From an uncultured Verrucomicrobiota bacterium (GTDB lineage Bacteria; Verrucomicrobiota; Kiritimatiellia; CAIVKH01), in the NCBI GenBank assembly GCA_937996795.1, contig CALKUH010000036.1, forward strand, positions 28,606 to 92,605: a stretch of DNA of 64,000 bases, given 5' to 3'. The translations under genes and the position numbers were made by a program. This document shows positions 17,155 to 25,938 of the stretch, in pieces. Every line of letters begins with the position of its first letter. Within the stretch, counting starts at the first letter, position 1. The notes beneath the pieces were generated by a model. That model saw only the letters and a program-made list of their open reading frames with translations, made no database searches and was not told the DNA's origin.

Positions 17155-19019
17155 GACGGTTGCCCGACCCGGAACCTGTGTCCGTCTCAGCGGCTGAACT
17201 CTGGGCCTTGATCTGGCGCTATCTCCGGCCGCACCGCTGGTCCGTGCTGGGACTCGTTCTGTTCAACGCGCTGCTGGCATGGCTGGCTCCGCTGCGTCAG
17301 GTCTCCGTCGCGCCCGCCCTCAACATCCTCACGGGTTCCTTCGCGCCGCCCGCGGAGTCGCTGGCGGCCCTGAACCTCAACAACATCGGGCCCACGCTCG
17401 TGCACGTCATGGGGCTCGACATGCACCGCCCCATGCAGGTCATCCTCGCCATCGTCGGCATCTATGTGGGGCTCACCGTCCTTCAGGCCGGCATGGATTT
17501 GTTGGGCTTCCGCATGATGATGCGTGTGCGGATGGGCGTGTTGCGGGACATGATTGTCTCGACCTCGCAGCATCTGTTGACGCTGTCCCTCGGCTATTTC
17601 CTGAAGCGGCGCGCGGGCGAACTGGTCAGCCGCGTCACCAACGACGCTTCGTTCATCGCCAACTCGCTCGACGCGATGATCCGCGGGTTCATCCAGTCGC
17701 TGTTAATGATCGGCGTCTATCTCTTCATCCTCTTCCGCACCGATGCCGCGCTGGCGGGGGGCATTGTTGCGATAGGCGGCGTGCACCTGGTGCTGAGCGC
17801 GCTGCTGGGGCGGCGGGCGCGCACGCGCACGCGCCAGGCGCAGGATACACTGGCGGGCCTGCACCACCGCCTGCTCGAAATGATGCAGGGCATGCGCGTT
17901 ATCAAGTCCTTTGCCGCCGAGCGCTACATGGATCGACAGAATCGGGGCGCGGTGGACGAGTTCTGCACCGCCGCGACGCGGCATCGCACAATCCTGTTCG
18001 TTGACCAGCCGATCCGGCTGGTCATCAACGCCTTGGTCATCGGCCTCGCGGTCATCGCCTGCTTCTACTCCTACAGCCTCGGACGCCTGAGCGCCGAGGG
18101 GTTCGGCCTGTTCCTGTTGCTGTGCATGCAACTTGTCCTGCCGCTGGGCGAGTTGTCCCGTCGCCTGATCGAATTGAACAGCATCCGCGGCGGCGCGGCG
18201 CGCCTGATGGAGTTGTCGCGCGAGCGCTCGGATATTGTCGATGGTCCCGAAACGCCGGCCCCCCTGCGCGAGTCGATCGCGCTGCGTGGCGTCGGGTTCC
18301 ATTTCCCGCAGGGCGGATTCTCGCTGCGCGGCATCGAGTTGGAAATTCGACGCGGGGAAATGGTGGCCATCGTCGGGCCCAGCGGCTCCGGCAAGTCGAC
18401 GCTGGTGGATCTGGTGCTGCGTCTCTATGACGTCGCGGAGGGCGCGGTGTTGTGGGACGGCGTGGATGTGCGGTGCTTCCGCCAGCGCCCGTACCGGCGG
18501 CTCTTCGGCGTCGTCGCGCAGGAAAGCCTGCTGTTCAACGGGACCATCGCGGAAAATGTCGCGTTCAACCGTGAGCCGGACGAGGCCTCCATCCGCCGCG
18601 CGCTGGAAATCGCCAACGCGCTGGGCTTTGTCGAAAAATTTCCCGACGGCCTCCGCACCGTGGTCGGTGATCGCGGCGTTCGCCTTTCCGGCGGCGAGCG
18701 CCAGCGCATCGCGATCGCGCGCGCGGTGTACGAAAATCCATCCGTGCTGATTCTCGACGAGGCGACCAGCGCGCTGGACTCCGAGTCCGAGGCCGCCGTC
18801 CAGGAGGCGATTGACCGGGTCACGCGCCACATGACCACCCTCGTCATCGCGCACCGGCTCTCCACGATCAAGCACGCGGACAAGGTGGTGGTGTTGAAGG
18901 ACGGCTGCATTGAAGCCGTCGGCCGGCACGAGGAATTGTTGCGCGCGAGTCCCACGTATGAACGGCTGCACGCGCGCCAGTTCCGGACGGACCCCGATGT
19001 GGAGCGGGCCTCGCCATGA
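17151..19019 (+). CDS. ABC transporter, fused membrane and ATPase domains (MsbA-like exporter)
   Basis: The protein is about 622 residues. Six hydrophobic helices lie in residues 25-345, the type IV exporter fold. The ATPase domain has Walker A GPSGSGKST (about 408), signature LSGGERQRIAIARA (about 511), Walker B VLILDEATSALD (about 532) and the H-loop IAHRLST. Half-transporters of this type flip lipid-linked glycans, lipid A-core or lipids. As the only exporter in the locus it is the best candidate to move the polysaccharide's lipid-linked precursor (inference). ATG 17151 overlaps the previous stop and follows GGAGAAAGG; an in-frame ATG at 17136 is an alternative. Confidence 0.93.
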   Translation: MRRLPDPEPVSVSAAELWALIWRYLRPHRWSVLGLVLFNALLAWLAPLRQVSVAPALNILTGSFAPPAESLAALNLNNIGPTLVHVMGLDMHRPMQVILAIVGIYVGLTVLQAGMDLLGFRMMMRVRMGVLRDMIVSTSQHLLTLSLGYFLKRRAGELVSRVTNDASFIANSLDAMIRGFIQSLLMIGVYLFILFRTDAALAGGIVAIGGVHLVLSALLGRRARTRTRQAQDTLAGLHHRLLEMMQGMRVIKSFAAERYMDRQNRGAVDEFCTAATRHRTILFVDQPIRLVINALVIGLAVIACFYSYSLGRLSAEGFGLFLLLCMQLVLPLGELSRRLIELNSIRGGAARLMELSRERSDIVDGPETPAPLRESIALRGVGFHFPQGGFSLRGIELEIRRGEMVAIVGPSGSGKSTLVDLVLRLYDVAEGAVLWDGVDVRCFRQRPYRRLFGVVAQESLLFNGTIAENVAFNREPDEASIRRALEIANALGFVEKFPDGLRTVVGDRGVRLSGGERQRIAIARAVYENPSVLILDEATSALDSESEAAVQEAIDRVTRHMTTLVIAHRLSTIKHADKVVVLKDGCIEAVGRHEELLRASPTYERLHARQFRTDPDVERASP

Positions 19020-19927
19020 TCAGCGTCGTCATTCCCGTTTACAACGGCGCGGGCCATGTCGGCGACGCGGTCCGCAGCGCGCTGGCGCAGCAGCCGCGGC
19101 CCGAGGTGATCGTTGTTAACGACGGTAGCACGGATTGCACGGCGGATGAGCTGGCCGCCTTTGGCAACCGCATCCGGGTCGTGCAGCAGGAGAATCAGGG
19201 CGTGTCGGCGGCGCGCAATGCCGGCGCCGCGCGCGCGACCGGGGACTGGCTGCTGTTTCTCGATGCGGACGATGTGCTCGAACCGGAGGCCCTGCGCCAT
19301 TTGCTGGCCGCCGCGGGAGACGAATCCGCGGTGGTGTTCGGCCGCGTCATTGAGGAGCTGGACGGGCAATGGCATGCGCGCGGCAATACGGATTGCGCCG
19401 GCGCGCCACCGCAGGGGGCGATCGGCAACTTCTGGAAAGCCGCCATTGTGACGCCGGGCGCGGCGCTGGTGCGACGCGCCCTGCACGACGCCGTCGGAGG
19501 CTTCCTGCTGCCTCAATTGGGGGAGGACCGGAACTACTGGATGCGCTGCGGCATGCTGGCCCGCTTTATTCCGATCCAGCAGGTCGTGCTGCGCAAACGC
19601 ACGCGGCCGAATTCCGCCAGCGTGGATCGGCGCCGCGGCATCCTGAACGGGCTCCATTCGCAATTTCACTTCATGCAGTGGTGCGCGGCGCGCGGCTACG
19701 ACACGTCGGTCTTCGGGGTGGACGACGCCGCGCTCATCGAACGGGCCCTGCTCAAGGCGCGGCGCTACGCCTGCTGGCCGGCTTTTCGCGATGTGCTTCG
19801 CGTGGCGCGGGAGCGCGGCATCGAAAGCCCGGCCCTCCGCCGCCTTCGCCGGTGGGCGCCCATCCTGCCGGCGCGCGATGCCGCGGGTCGTTGGTGGGCG
19901 CGCATGCGGGGAGGGGCCAACCTATGA
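19016..19927 (+). CDS. Family 2 glycosyltransferase
   Basis: The 303-residue protein begins MISVVIPVYNGAGHVGDAVR, with VVNDGSTDCTADE, NAGAARATGDWLLFLDADDV and the DADD metal site, a standard GT-A family 2 catalytic domain. The C-terminal 100 residues are Arg-rich and include RRGILNGLHSQFHFMQW, shared with some capsule glycosyltransferases. It is coupled by 4-bp overlaps to the ABC exporter before it and the acetyltransferase after it. Substrates are unknown. Confidence 0.9.
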   Translation: MISVVIPVYNGAGHVGDAVRSALAQQPRPEVIVVNDGSTDCTADELAAFGNRIRVVQQENQGVSAARNAGAARATGDWLLFLDADDVLEPEALRHLLAAAGDESAVVFGRVIEELDGQWHARGNTDCAGAPPQGAIGNFWKAAIVTPGAALVRRALHDAVGGFLLPQLGEDRNYWMRCGMLARFIPIQQVVLRKRTRPNSASVDRRRGILNGLHSQFHFMQWCAARGYDTSVFGVDDAALIERALLKARRYACWPAFRDVLRVARERGIESPALRRLRRWAPILPARDAAGRWWARMRGGANL

Positions 19928-20502
19928 CCTGGCGCGAATTGAAATCGATGCTCCGCGCCGACCGCGGGCGCTACGGACACGCCGTGTCCGCGTGGACGCT
20001 TTATCGAACGTCTCCCGGATTCCGCTACACGGTGATCTGGCGCTGGAACCAGTTCCTCGCCGGCCATGCCCTCGCGCGCACCTGCCTCGGCCTGCCGAGC
20101 GCGTGGTTGTACGGGCGCTATACCTATAAATACGGCATTTCCATCCCGCTCCAGACGCGCATCGGTCCCGGACTGTACATCGGCCACTTCGGCGGCATCC
20201 ACCTCAACGAACACGTCGTGCTGGGCGCGAACTGCAACCTCAACCAGGGCGTTACCATCGGCAAGCACAACCGCGGTGAGCGCAAGGGATGCCCCGTGCT
20301 AGGCGATGGGGTTTACGTTGGGCCCGGCGCCAAAATTTTCGGCGGCATCCGCATCGGGAACGACGTGGCGATCGGGGCGAATGCCGTGGTGACCCGCGAT
20401 CTTCCGGACCACGCCGTCGCGGTGGGCATTCCCGCGCGCGTCATTTCATCGCAGGGAGCGGCCGGCTATATCCGGGTCGCCGGGGGAGGGGACGAACCGT
20501 GA
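19924..20502 (+). CDS. Hexapeptide-repeat O-acetyltransferase (serine acetyltransferase-like fold)
   Basis: The 192-residue protein has an N-terminal helical stretch, then left-handed beta-helix hexapeptides: IGPGLYIGHFGGIHLNEHVV, LGANCNLNQGVTIG, VLGDGVYVGPGAKIFGG and IRIGNDVAIGANAVVTRDL. The H-x-x-x-I-H and TIGKH positions match the catalytic His pair of CysE/WbbJ-type enzymes. These use acetyl-CoA. In a glycan locus the acceptor is more likely a sugar hydroxyl than serine, because no cysK or other cysteine gene is near. Start ATG 19924 overlaps the upstream stop. Confidence 0.87.
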   Translation: MTWRELKSMLRADRGRYGHAVSAWTLYRTSPGFRYTVIWRWNQFLAGHALARTCLGLPSAWLYGRYTYKYGISIPLQTRIGPGLYIGHFGGIHLNEHVVLGANCNLNQGVTIGKHNRGERKGCPVLGDGVYVGPGAKIFGGIRIGNDVAIGANAVVTRDLPDHAVAVGIPARVISSQGAAGYIRVAGGGDEP

Positions 20503-21329
20503 ACACGCTGCTCGCCCGCCTCGTTTCCCGCGAGCGGACCGATTCGCGCCGGATCGCGCTCGCCATCCCGACACGCAATCGCGCCGGGATGGTCGCGGCC
20601 CTCGCGCGGGCGCAGGCAACCGAATTCCGCATTGGAGAAATTTGTGTGCGCGACAACGCCTCGTCGCCGGACGAGTATGAGCAACTGCGCGCCGGCCTCG
20701 CCGGCCTCGGGTCACACGTGCGGCTGGCGCGGAACGAAACCGATCTCGGGGTCCAGCTCAACAAGGCGGCCGTGCTGCGTGACTGCACGTTGCCGTGGGC
20801 GCTGCTGTTTGATTCGGACAACCAGTTCGACCACCGCTTGCTCGACGCCTTTTTCCGGCCCCGCGCATGGTCCGAGTCCGTCGTGTACTGTCCGCAGCGC
20901 GCGAACCCGAACTTCGACTTCACGCCGCTTGCGGGCCGGCCGCTTGACCGCGGCGCGGTGGCTCAGCTGCTGCAAGGTCCGCAGCATCGCTTGATGCTCG
21001 CCTTCCTGAATATGGCGAATTACCTCGTGCCGGTTCGCGCCTTTCTCCAGGTCCAGCAACCCTACCTCGGGGCGCCGATTTTCGGGGCCGACGCCATGCT
21101 CAGCGCGCTCGTCTGGCTGCAGGCCGGCGGCGTGCTGCAGGTGATGCGGCGCGCGCACTACGTCCACAACGTGCACGACGGCAGCTATTTCAAATCGGTC
21201 GCCGGCATGAGCAAGCCGCTTGTGCGCCAGCTGGCGGCGGCTGCGGCCACGAGGTCGCGCGAAGCGCTGGATGAGGCGCTCGCCCGCTTCCGTGTGGGCG
21301 CGCCCGCGCCGGAAGGAGCGGCGGCATGA
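20499..21329 (+). CDS. Family 2-like glycosyltransferase
   Basis: The 276-residue protein has a GT-A core: RIALAIPTRNRAGMVAALAR, VRDNASSPDEYEQL and ALLFDSDNQFDHRLLDAF, where D-S-D-N stands in for the DxD metal site. Similarity to classical GT2 enzymes is good in the first 120 residues and weak afterwards. GTG 20499 overlaps the acetyltransferase stop by 4 bp. It lies mid-chain in the coupled glycan operon. The substrate is unknown. Confidence 0.75.
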   Translation: MNTLLARLVSRERTDSRRIALAIPTRNRAGMVAALARAQATEFRIGEICVRDNASSPDEYEQLRAGLAGLGSHVRLARNETDLGVQLNKAAVLRDCTLPWALLFDSDNQFDHRLLDAFFRPRAWSESVVYCPQRANPNFDFTPLAGRPLDRGAVAQLLQGPQHRLMLAFLNMANYLVPVRAFLQVQQPYLGAPIFGADAMLSALVWLQAGGVLQVMRRAHYVHNVHDGSYFKSVAGMSKPLVRQLAAAAATRSREALDEALARFRVGAPAPEGAAA

Positions 21330-22297
21330 GCCTGTGGTTTGGACGCGCCGTGCGCGGGGTCGTGGCGCTGAACATGAAGCCCGTGCGCGGGCCGTGGGGC
21401 GGGAGCAGCCCGTTTGTGGCGCAACTGGCCGACGCGCTGCGTGCGCAGGGATTCGGGGTGCGCTATGATTTGCGCGGACCGGTGGATGCGATCGTCCTGA
21501 TCGACCCGCGCGAGGCGCCGAACAAACCGTTCGGCCCTCCGGAGATCCTCGCTTACAAGCAGCGCAACCCGCGCGTGCGCGTCCTGCATCGCATCAACGA
21601 GTGCGACCAGCGGAAGGGCACGGATTTCATGGACCGCATGCTCCGCGAGGCCAGCGCGCTTGCGGACCGCACCGTCTTCATCTCCGCTTGGCTGCGCGAC
21701 TACCACGCGCAGCGCTGGTTCGACACAGGTCGACCCCATGCCGTGATCTACAACGGCGCCGATGACCGCGTGTTCCATCCGGCGCGCCAGCCGCCGCCCG
21801 CGGAACCGTTTCGCGTGGTCACGCATCATTGGTCGAATCATCCGCTCAAGGGGTTTGATGTGTACCAGCAACTGGACGCCGCGCTCGCGGACGGGCGTTT
21901 GTCGGGCGTGGAGTTCCGCGTCATCGGTCGCTGGCCGGAGGGCATGACGTGGCGCGCCGCGCGCCTGTTCCCGCCCGCCCACGGCCGCGCGCTGGCGGAC
22001 CAGTTGCGCGAGTGCCACGCCTACCTCACCGCAAGCCGATGGGAACCGTGTGGCATGCACCATGTGGAAGGCACGCAGTGCGGCCTGCCACTCGCCGCGC
22101 ATCGCGAAGGCGGGGGCATTGTCGAGGCGGCGGAGCGCTACGGGCTTGTCTTCGACGGTGATCCCGTGCCGGCGGTCGCGCAGTTGCGCGATCGGTTTGC
22201 GGAGCTGCGCAAGACCGTGCTGCGCGAACGCCCGTCGGGACTTGCGATGGTCCACGCGTATGTGCGCGAAATCGAGGGGATGCTGGCGGACACATGA
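21326..22297 (+). CDS. Family 4-like (GT-B) glycosyltransferase
   Basis: The 323-residue protein has a shortened N-terminal half with LNMKPVRGPWGGSSPFV, a glycine-rich acceptor-side loop typical of GT4. VIYNGADDRVFHPARQP follows, then SRWEPCGMHHVEGTQCGLPL, where the glutamates of the E-x7-E donor motif are expected. It is shorter than usual GT4 proteins (350-400) but lacks no obvious core segment. It is coupled by ATGA overlaps on both sides. Donor and acceptor are unknown. Confidence 0.75.
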   Translation: MSLWFGRAVRGVVALNMKPVRGPWGGSSPFVAQLADALRAQGFGVRYDLRGPVDAIVLIDPREAPNKPFGPPEILAYKQRNPRVRVLHRINECDQRKGTDFMDRMLREASALADRTVFISAWLRDYHAQRWFDTGRPHAVIYNGADDRVFHPARQPPPAEPFRVVTHHWSNHPLKGFDVYQQLDAALADGRLSGVEFRVIGRWPEGMTWRAARLFPPAHGRALADQLRECHAYLTASRWEPCGMHHVEGTQCGLPLAAHREGGGIVEAAERYGLVFDGDPVPAVAQLRDRFAELRKTVLRERPSGLAMVHAYVREIEGMLADT

Positions 22298-23217
22298 AGG
22301 ACGGACCCGTCATCCTGATGCCGACGTTCGACCGCTATCGCTGGCTGGCGTCGTTCACCGAGCGCCAGCTCGATCACTGGTGGCCGGGGCATCCGCCCGT
22401 CTGGCGCTGCGGCTGTTCCGCGCCGGCGGACGACCGCTATCTTCCGCTGCGGCGCGATTCGCGCGATTGGATGGGCATTGCCCTCGATGCGGCGCGTGAA
22501 TTGGAACAGCGCGGCGCGCGGCAGGCGTATGTGATTCTCGATGACATCCCGCCGGTCGGTCCGTGCCACGCGGAGCACCTGAATGCGACGATTCCGCGCT
22601 GGATGGACGAACTCGATGCCGCATGCATCGGATTGAACGGCTGGGGACAGGGTCGCCTGCCTGCGGGAAATGCGTGGGATGCGGCTCGGCTGGACCTGCA
22701 ACGCGTCGCGCCCTCCTTCGCGTGGCGTTTCCCGCTGCATCCCACCTTGTGGCGGGTGCGCGCCTTCATCGAAATCCTGGAGGCGTTGACTCAGGTGGAC
22801 CATCCCCAAAAACGAAGCGCGTGGGCCTTCGAACGGCGCGCCGGCGAAACACTGGGCTCGCCCGCCGCGCGCTGGTCGGAATTGTCCTTTCGCGTGTGCG
22901 GCCCGCGCATGGTTTCTCCGACGTTTCGCATCCGCCGTCCGCTGGCCCTCTGGCTCCAGCGTCGCGTCACCGGAGCGTTGCACGGCGCGGCCCGCGTGTT
23001 GGGACGGGACGCAGCCGCGGACGCAATCCAGCGCCGCGCACTTTGGCTGCATCGCCCGTACGTGGGGCCGTATCCGCTGGTCCACAGCGGACTGATGTCC
23101 GCCGGGCGTCCCAATCCGCATTTCCTGCGGTTCATGCGCGCGCATGGCGATCGCACGATGCTGGGCGAGTTCCTCGATGCGGCGCGCGCTGCGGGTGTCG
23201 AAACGGAGGCCGTATGA
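22294..23217 (+). CDS. Unassigned protein in glycan operon, possibly a GT-A-type glycosyltransferase
   Basis: I do not recognise this 307-residue protein. It opens VILMPTFDRYRWLASFTERQ and contains RQAYVILDDIPPVGPCHAEH, in which the D-D could play the part of a GT-A metal site. The region around INGWGQGRLPAGNAWD-like sequence (residues 108-130) and the later LHPTLWRVRAFIEILEA also resemble acceptor parts of glycosyltransferases. No signal peptide or membrane helix is visible. Its position between a GT4 and a sulfotransferase, with 4-bp overlaps on both sides, implies the same pathway. It could equally be a different sugar-modifying enzyme. Confidence 0.6.
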   Translation: MKDGPVILMPTFDRYRWLASFTERQLDHWWPGHPPVWRCGCSAPADDRYLPLRRDSRDWMGIALDAARELEQRGARQAYVILDDIPPVGPCHAEHLNATIPRWMDELDAACIGLNGWGQGRLPAGNAWDAARLDLQRVAPSFAWRFPLHPTLWRVRAFIEILEALTQVDHPQKRSAWAFERRAGETLGSPAARWSELSFRVCGPRMVSPTFRIRRPLALWLQRRVTGALHGAARVLGRDAAADAIQRRALWLHRPYVGPYPLVHSGLMSAGRPNPHFLRFMRAHGDRTMLGEFLDAARAAGVETEAV

Positions 23218-24044
23218 ACGCGATCGAGCATCGATGGCGCCTGCTCACGAGTCCGCTGCGCATGCTTCCTGACTTCGTGATCCCCGGCGAGGCGAAGTGC
23301 GGCACCAGCTCGCTGTACCACTACCTCACGCAGCATCCGCGCATCCGTCGGGCGGACGTCAAGGAGCCGAACAATTTCCTCGATTACGGCGGCAGTCCGC
23401 TGCTTTGTCGCATGCATTATCCGCTGGTCTGGAAGCGGCTTGCCGGCGCGCTTACCGGCGAGGCGAGCGCCGAGTATTTTTCCAAACCCCACGTCGCGCC
23501 GGACATCCTGCGCGTGCGGCCCGACATCCGCGTCATCCTCCTGCTGCGCAATCCGGTGACGCGCGCTTTTTCGGACCACCAGATGTTCTTCAAGGGCGGG
23601 CGCGAGCAGGCGCCGTTCGACGAGGTGGTGAAGCGGTCGCTGGCCTGGCTGTCCGATCCCGCGCTGGAGCCGCTGCTCGACGCGGCGAGCCGTCCGAATC
23701 ACAACCCGATCCGCTACGTGCGGCGCGGCGTGTATCTTCCGACCCTGCAACGCTGGCAGGCGGCGGTTCCCGCGGATCACCTGCTCATCCTGAAAAGCGA
23801 AGATCTCTTCGACCAGCCGCAGGCCGTGACGGATCAGGTCTTTGCGTTCCTTGGTTTGCCGCCGCATCCGCTGCGCGATGTGGCCCCCCGGAAAAAGGGC
23901 GCCTATGTCGCGCCCGCGCATCCGGATGCGCTGCGCGCGCTGGCGCGGTTTTACCGCCCGCACAATGAGGCGCTCTATCGGCATCTGGGTCGCGACTTTG
24001 GCTGGGAAGCGGAGGTGGATGCGTTGTTGGGAGGGCCGGCGTGA
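23214..24044 (+). CDS. PAPS-dependent sulfotransferase
   Basis: The 276-residue protein has PDFVIPGEAKCGTSSLYHYL, the 5'-phosphosulfate-binding loop of heparan-sulfate-type sulfotransferases. It continues with KEPNNFLDYGG and VILLLRNPVTRAFSDHQMFF, the 3'-phosphate-binding R-x-P-x-x-R-A-x-S motif, then RRGVYLPTLQRW. This is a clear sulfotransferase domain of normal length. It would use PAPS from the cysC product encoded about 8 kb upstream in the same coupled chain to sulfate a glycan. ATG 23214 overlaps the preceding stop by 4 bp. Confidence 0.92.
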   Translation: MNAIEHRWRLLTSPLRMLPDFVIPGEAKCGTSSLYHYLTQHPRIRRADVKEPNNFLDYGGSPLLCRMHYPLVWKRLAGALTGEASAEYFSKPHVAPDILRVRPDIRVILLLRNPVTRAFSDHQMFFKGGREQAPFDEVVKRSLAWLSDPALEPLLDAASRPNHNPIRYVRRGVYLPTLQRWQAAVPADHLLILKSEDLFDQPQAVTDQVFAFLGLPPHPLRDVAPRKKGAYVAPAHPDALRALARFYRPHNEALYRHLGRDFGWEAEVDALLGGPA

Positions 24045-24850
24045 GCGGAGCGGTACGAGTCGTGGGGATCTGCCTGGTGCACAACGAGGACCGTTTTCTT
24101 CACACGGTGCTTGGAAATGCGCTCGCCCTTTGCGACGAACTCATCGTGGCCGACCATGCCTCGAACGACCGATCCGCCTCGATCGCGCAGGCATGGGCCC
24201 GGCGCGATGGGCGCGTGCGGTATCGCGCCATCGCCAATCCGCCCGAGTCGCACACGCTGCTGCGCCCGTATCTCAACACGCCCACATGGATTTTCGGCGT
24301 GGACGGCGACGAGGTGTATGATCCGCGCGGCCTCGCGGCGTTTCGCGCGGAACTGCTCGGCGGCCGCCATGCGAAGGTCCGCCAAATCTACGGGAATGTC
24401 CTGCATTGCGTGGAGTTGGACGAAGCCGCCGGCCGCGCGCGCGGGCACCTCGCGCCGCCGTGCCGGAGCATGACGAAGCTGTACAACTTTGCGGCGCTTC
24501 GCAACTGGACCGGCCCGAATCCGGAACGGCTTCACGGCGGCGCTCCGGTGTTTAACGCGGGCTTCGATGCGACGATGGATGCCCGCCTGCACGAACAGGT
24601 TCCGTGGGATGAGGCGATCTTTCGCTGCCTGCACATGGTGTTCCTGCCCCGCAGCTCGTCCGATCCCGCCGGGCGTGTGCGGATGAACATCGCGGAAAAG
24701 AACAATCTCGCGGGATTCGCGCGCCTCCGCCACCGCGTCGCGCGCCTGCTCGGGCGTGAAGCGGACTCCACCTACAAGCATGAAAAGTACCGGCGCGGGC
24801 CGGTGGTGGAGGTGGATGCGCGTCCGTTCTTCCCGGAGGGGCTGCCGTGA
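24041..24850 (+). CDS. Family 2 glycosyltransferase (WaaE/KdtX-like)
   Basis: The 269-residue protein starts at a GTG with VVGICLVHNEDRFLHTVLGN. It has ELIVADHASNDRS and WIFGVDGDEVYD, the layout of the WaaE-like branch of GT2 that begins with an H-N-E loop and has a D-x-D-E metal site. Enzymes of this branch act in LPS core and capsule assembly. The C-terminal part contains a basic stretch ending HEKYRRGPVVEVD. It overlaps neighbours on both sides by 4 bp. Confidence 0.85.
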   Translation: MSGAVRVVGICLVHNEDRFLHTVLGNALALCDELIVADHASNDRSASIAQAWARRDGRVRYRAIANPPESHTLLRPYLNTPTWIFGVDGDEVYDPRGLAAFRAELLGGRHAKVRQIYGNVLHCVELDEAAGRARGHLAPPCRSMTKLYNFAALRNWTGPNPERLHGGAPVFNAGFDATMDARLHEQVPWDEAIFRCLHMVFLPRSSSDPAGRVRMNIAEKNNLAGFARLRHRVARLLGREADSTYKHEKYRRGPVVEVDARPFFPEGLP

Positions 24851-25938
24851 AGCCGCGGCGTGTCGGATTTGTCATCGGCAACCAGTTGCGGGAAATCCGC
24901 CTCCTCAGCGCGGACAAACCCGGCGGCGGCGCCATGGGGGAAATGCGCTTCCAGTGGATCGCCGACTGGGTCAACGCGCAGGCGCCGCTGGGGCTCCGCT
25001 ACGAGTTGCACCGTCCCTGGCGGCGCTATGACGCGCTGGTTTTCCTCAAGGCCATGGGCGGGGCGAACCAGCGACTCAACGATCGTTTCCGCCGGAGCGG
25101 GCGCGCCACGCTCTTCGATGCGAACGTCAATTATTACCATCCAGGCGGCACCTTTTATTACGACGGCATGCGTCCGACGGAACAGCAGGCACGCGACGCG
25201 ATCGCGATGACGCAATCCGTTTCGGCGGTGATCGCGGACTCGCCGTATGTGGCGGATCAGGCCCGGGCGTATCACCCGCGCGTCGAATGGATTCCCGACA
25301 ACGTGAACCTTTCGCTTGTTCCGCCCCTGCAGGCCCGGTCGATCCCGCGCCGCCCGCTGCCGCTGTGGTGGTCCGGCCAGGCGGTGAAGTTGTTTGAGCT
25401 GCTGAGCATCGAAGCCCCGCTGCGCGCGGTGGCACGACACATCGAGTTGCGGCTGGTCACGAACGATCTCGCCGCGCTCGCGCGCTGGTTCCCCGGCCAC
25501 CGCGAACGGTTTCAGCGATTGCTCGCTGATGTGCCGCACCGGATCATCCCGTATCAGTCGATCCCGCACCTGCTCGGGCTTTACGCGGAAGGCGGCGTGG
25601 CGATCTCCCCGCGCTTCCTCGACAATACCTACAACCTTGGCCACACGGAGTGGAAGATCACGCTGCCGATGGCCTGCGGCTGCCCGGCGCTGGCCGCGCC
25701 GGTGCCAAGCTATGTGGCGCTTTCGCGGGCGGCGGCGGGGCAGGGGGTGCGGATTTGCGCGACGGATGACGAGTGGCGCGGCGCATTTGATGCGTGGCTG
25801 TCGGGCGGCGGCAGCGACGATGTGGAGCGCGCCGCGGCGCGCTCGGTGGTGGAGAAGGAATATGCCACGCCCGTGATTGCGCAGCGGCACGCGCGATGGA
25901 TCTCCGAAACCCTTGCCGCGACGGGCGGTGCCGCATGA
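24847..25938 (+). CDS. GT-B-type glycosyltransferase
   Basis: The 363-residue protein has an N-terminal MKPRRVGFVIGNQLREIRLL and a GGAMGEMRFQWIADWV loop. WIPDNVNLSLVPPLQ and LPLWWSGQAVKLFELLS open the second domain, and GHTEWKITLPMACGCPALA near residue 275 corresponds to the donor motif region of GT4-like enzymes. It resembles family 4 in fold order but diverges in motif sequence. It is part of the coupled chain. The substrate is unknown. Confidence 0.7.
   Translation: MKPRRVGFVIGNQLREIRLLSADKPGGGAMGEMRFQWIADWVNAQAPLGLRYELHRPWRRYDALVFLKAMGGANQRLNDRFRRSGRATLFDANVNYYHPGGTFYYDGMRPTEQQARDAIAMTQSVSAVIADSPYVADQARAYHPRVEWIPDNVNLSLVPPLQARSIPRRPLPLWWSGQAVKLFELLSIEAPLRAVARHIELRLVTNDLAALARWFPGHRERFQRLLADVPHRIIPYQSIPHLLGLYAEGGVAISPRFLDNTYNLGHTEWKITLPMACGCPALAAPVPSYVALSRAAAGQGVRICATDDEWRGAFDAWLSGGGSDDVERAAARSVVEKEYATPVIAQRHARWISETLAATGGAA

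Noticed and set aside
19924..20502. Serine acetyltransferase of cysteine synthesis (cysE)
   Set aside because: The fold fits, but the place in a glycan operon and the absence of cysteine genes favour sugar O-acetylation.
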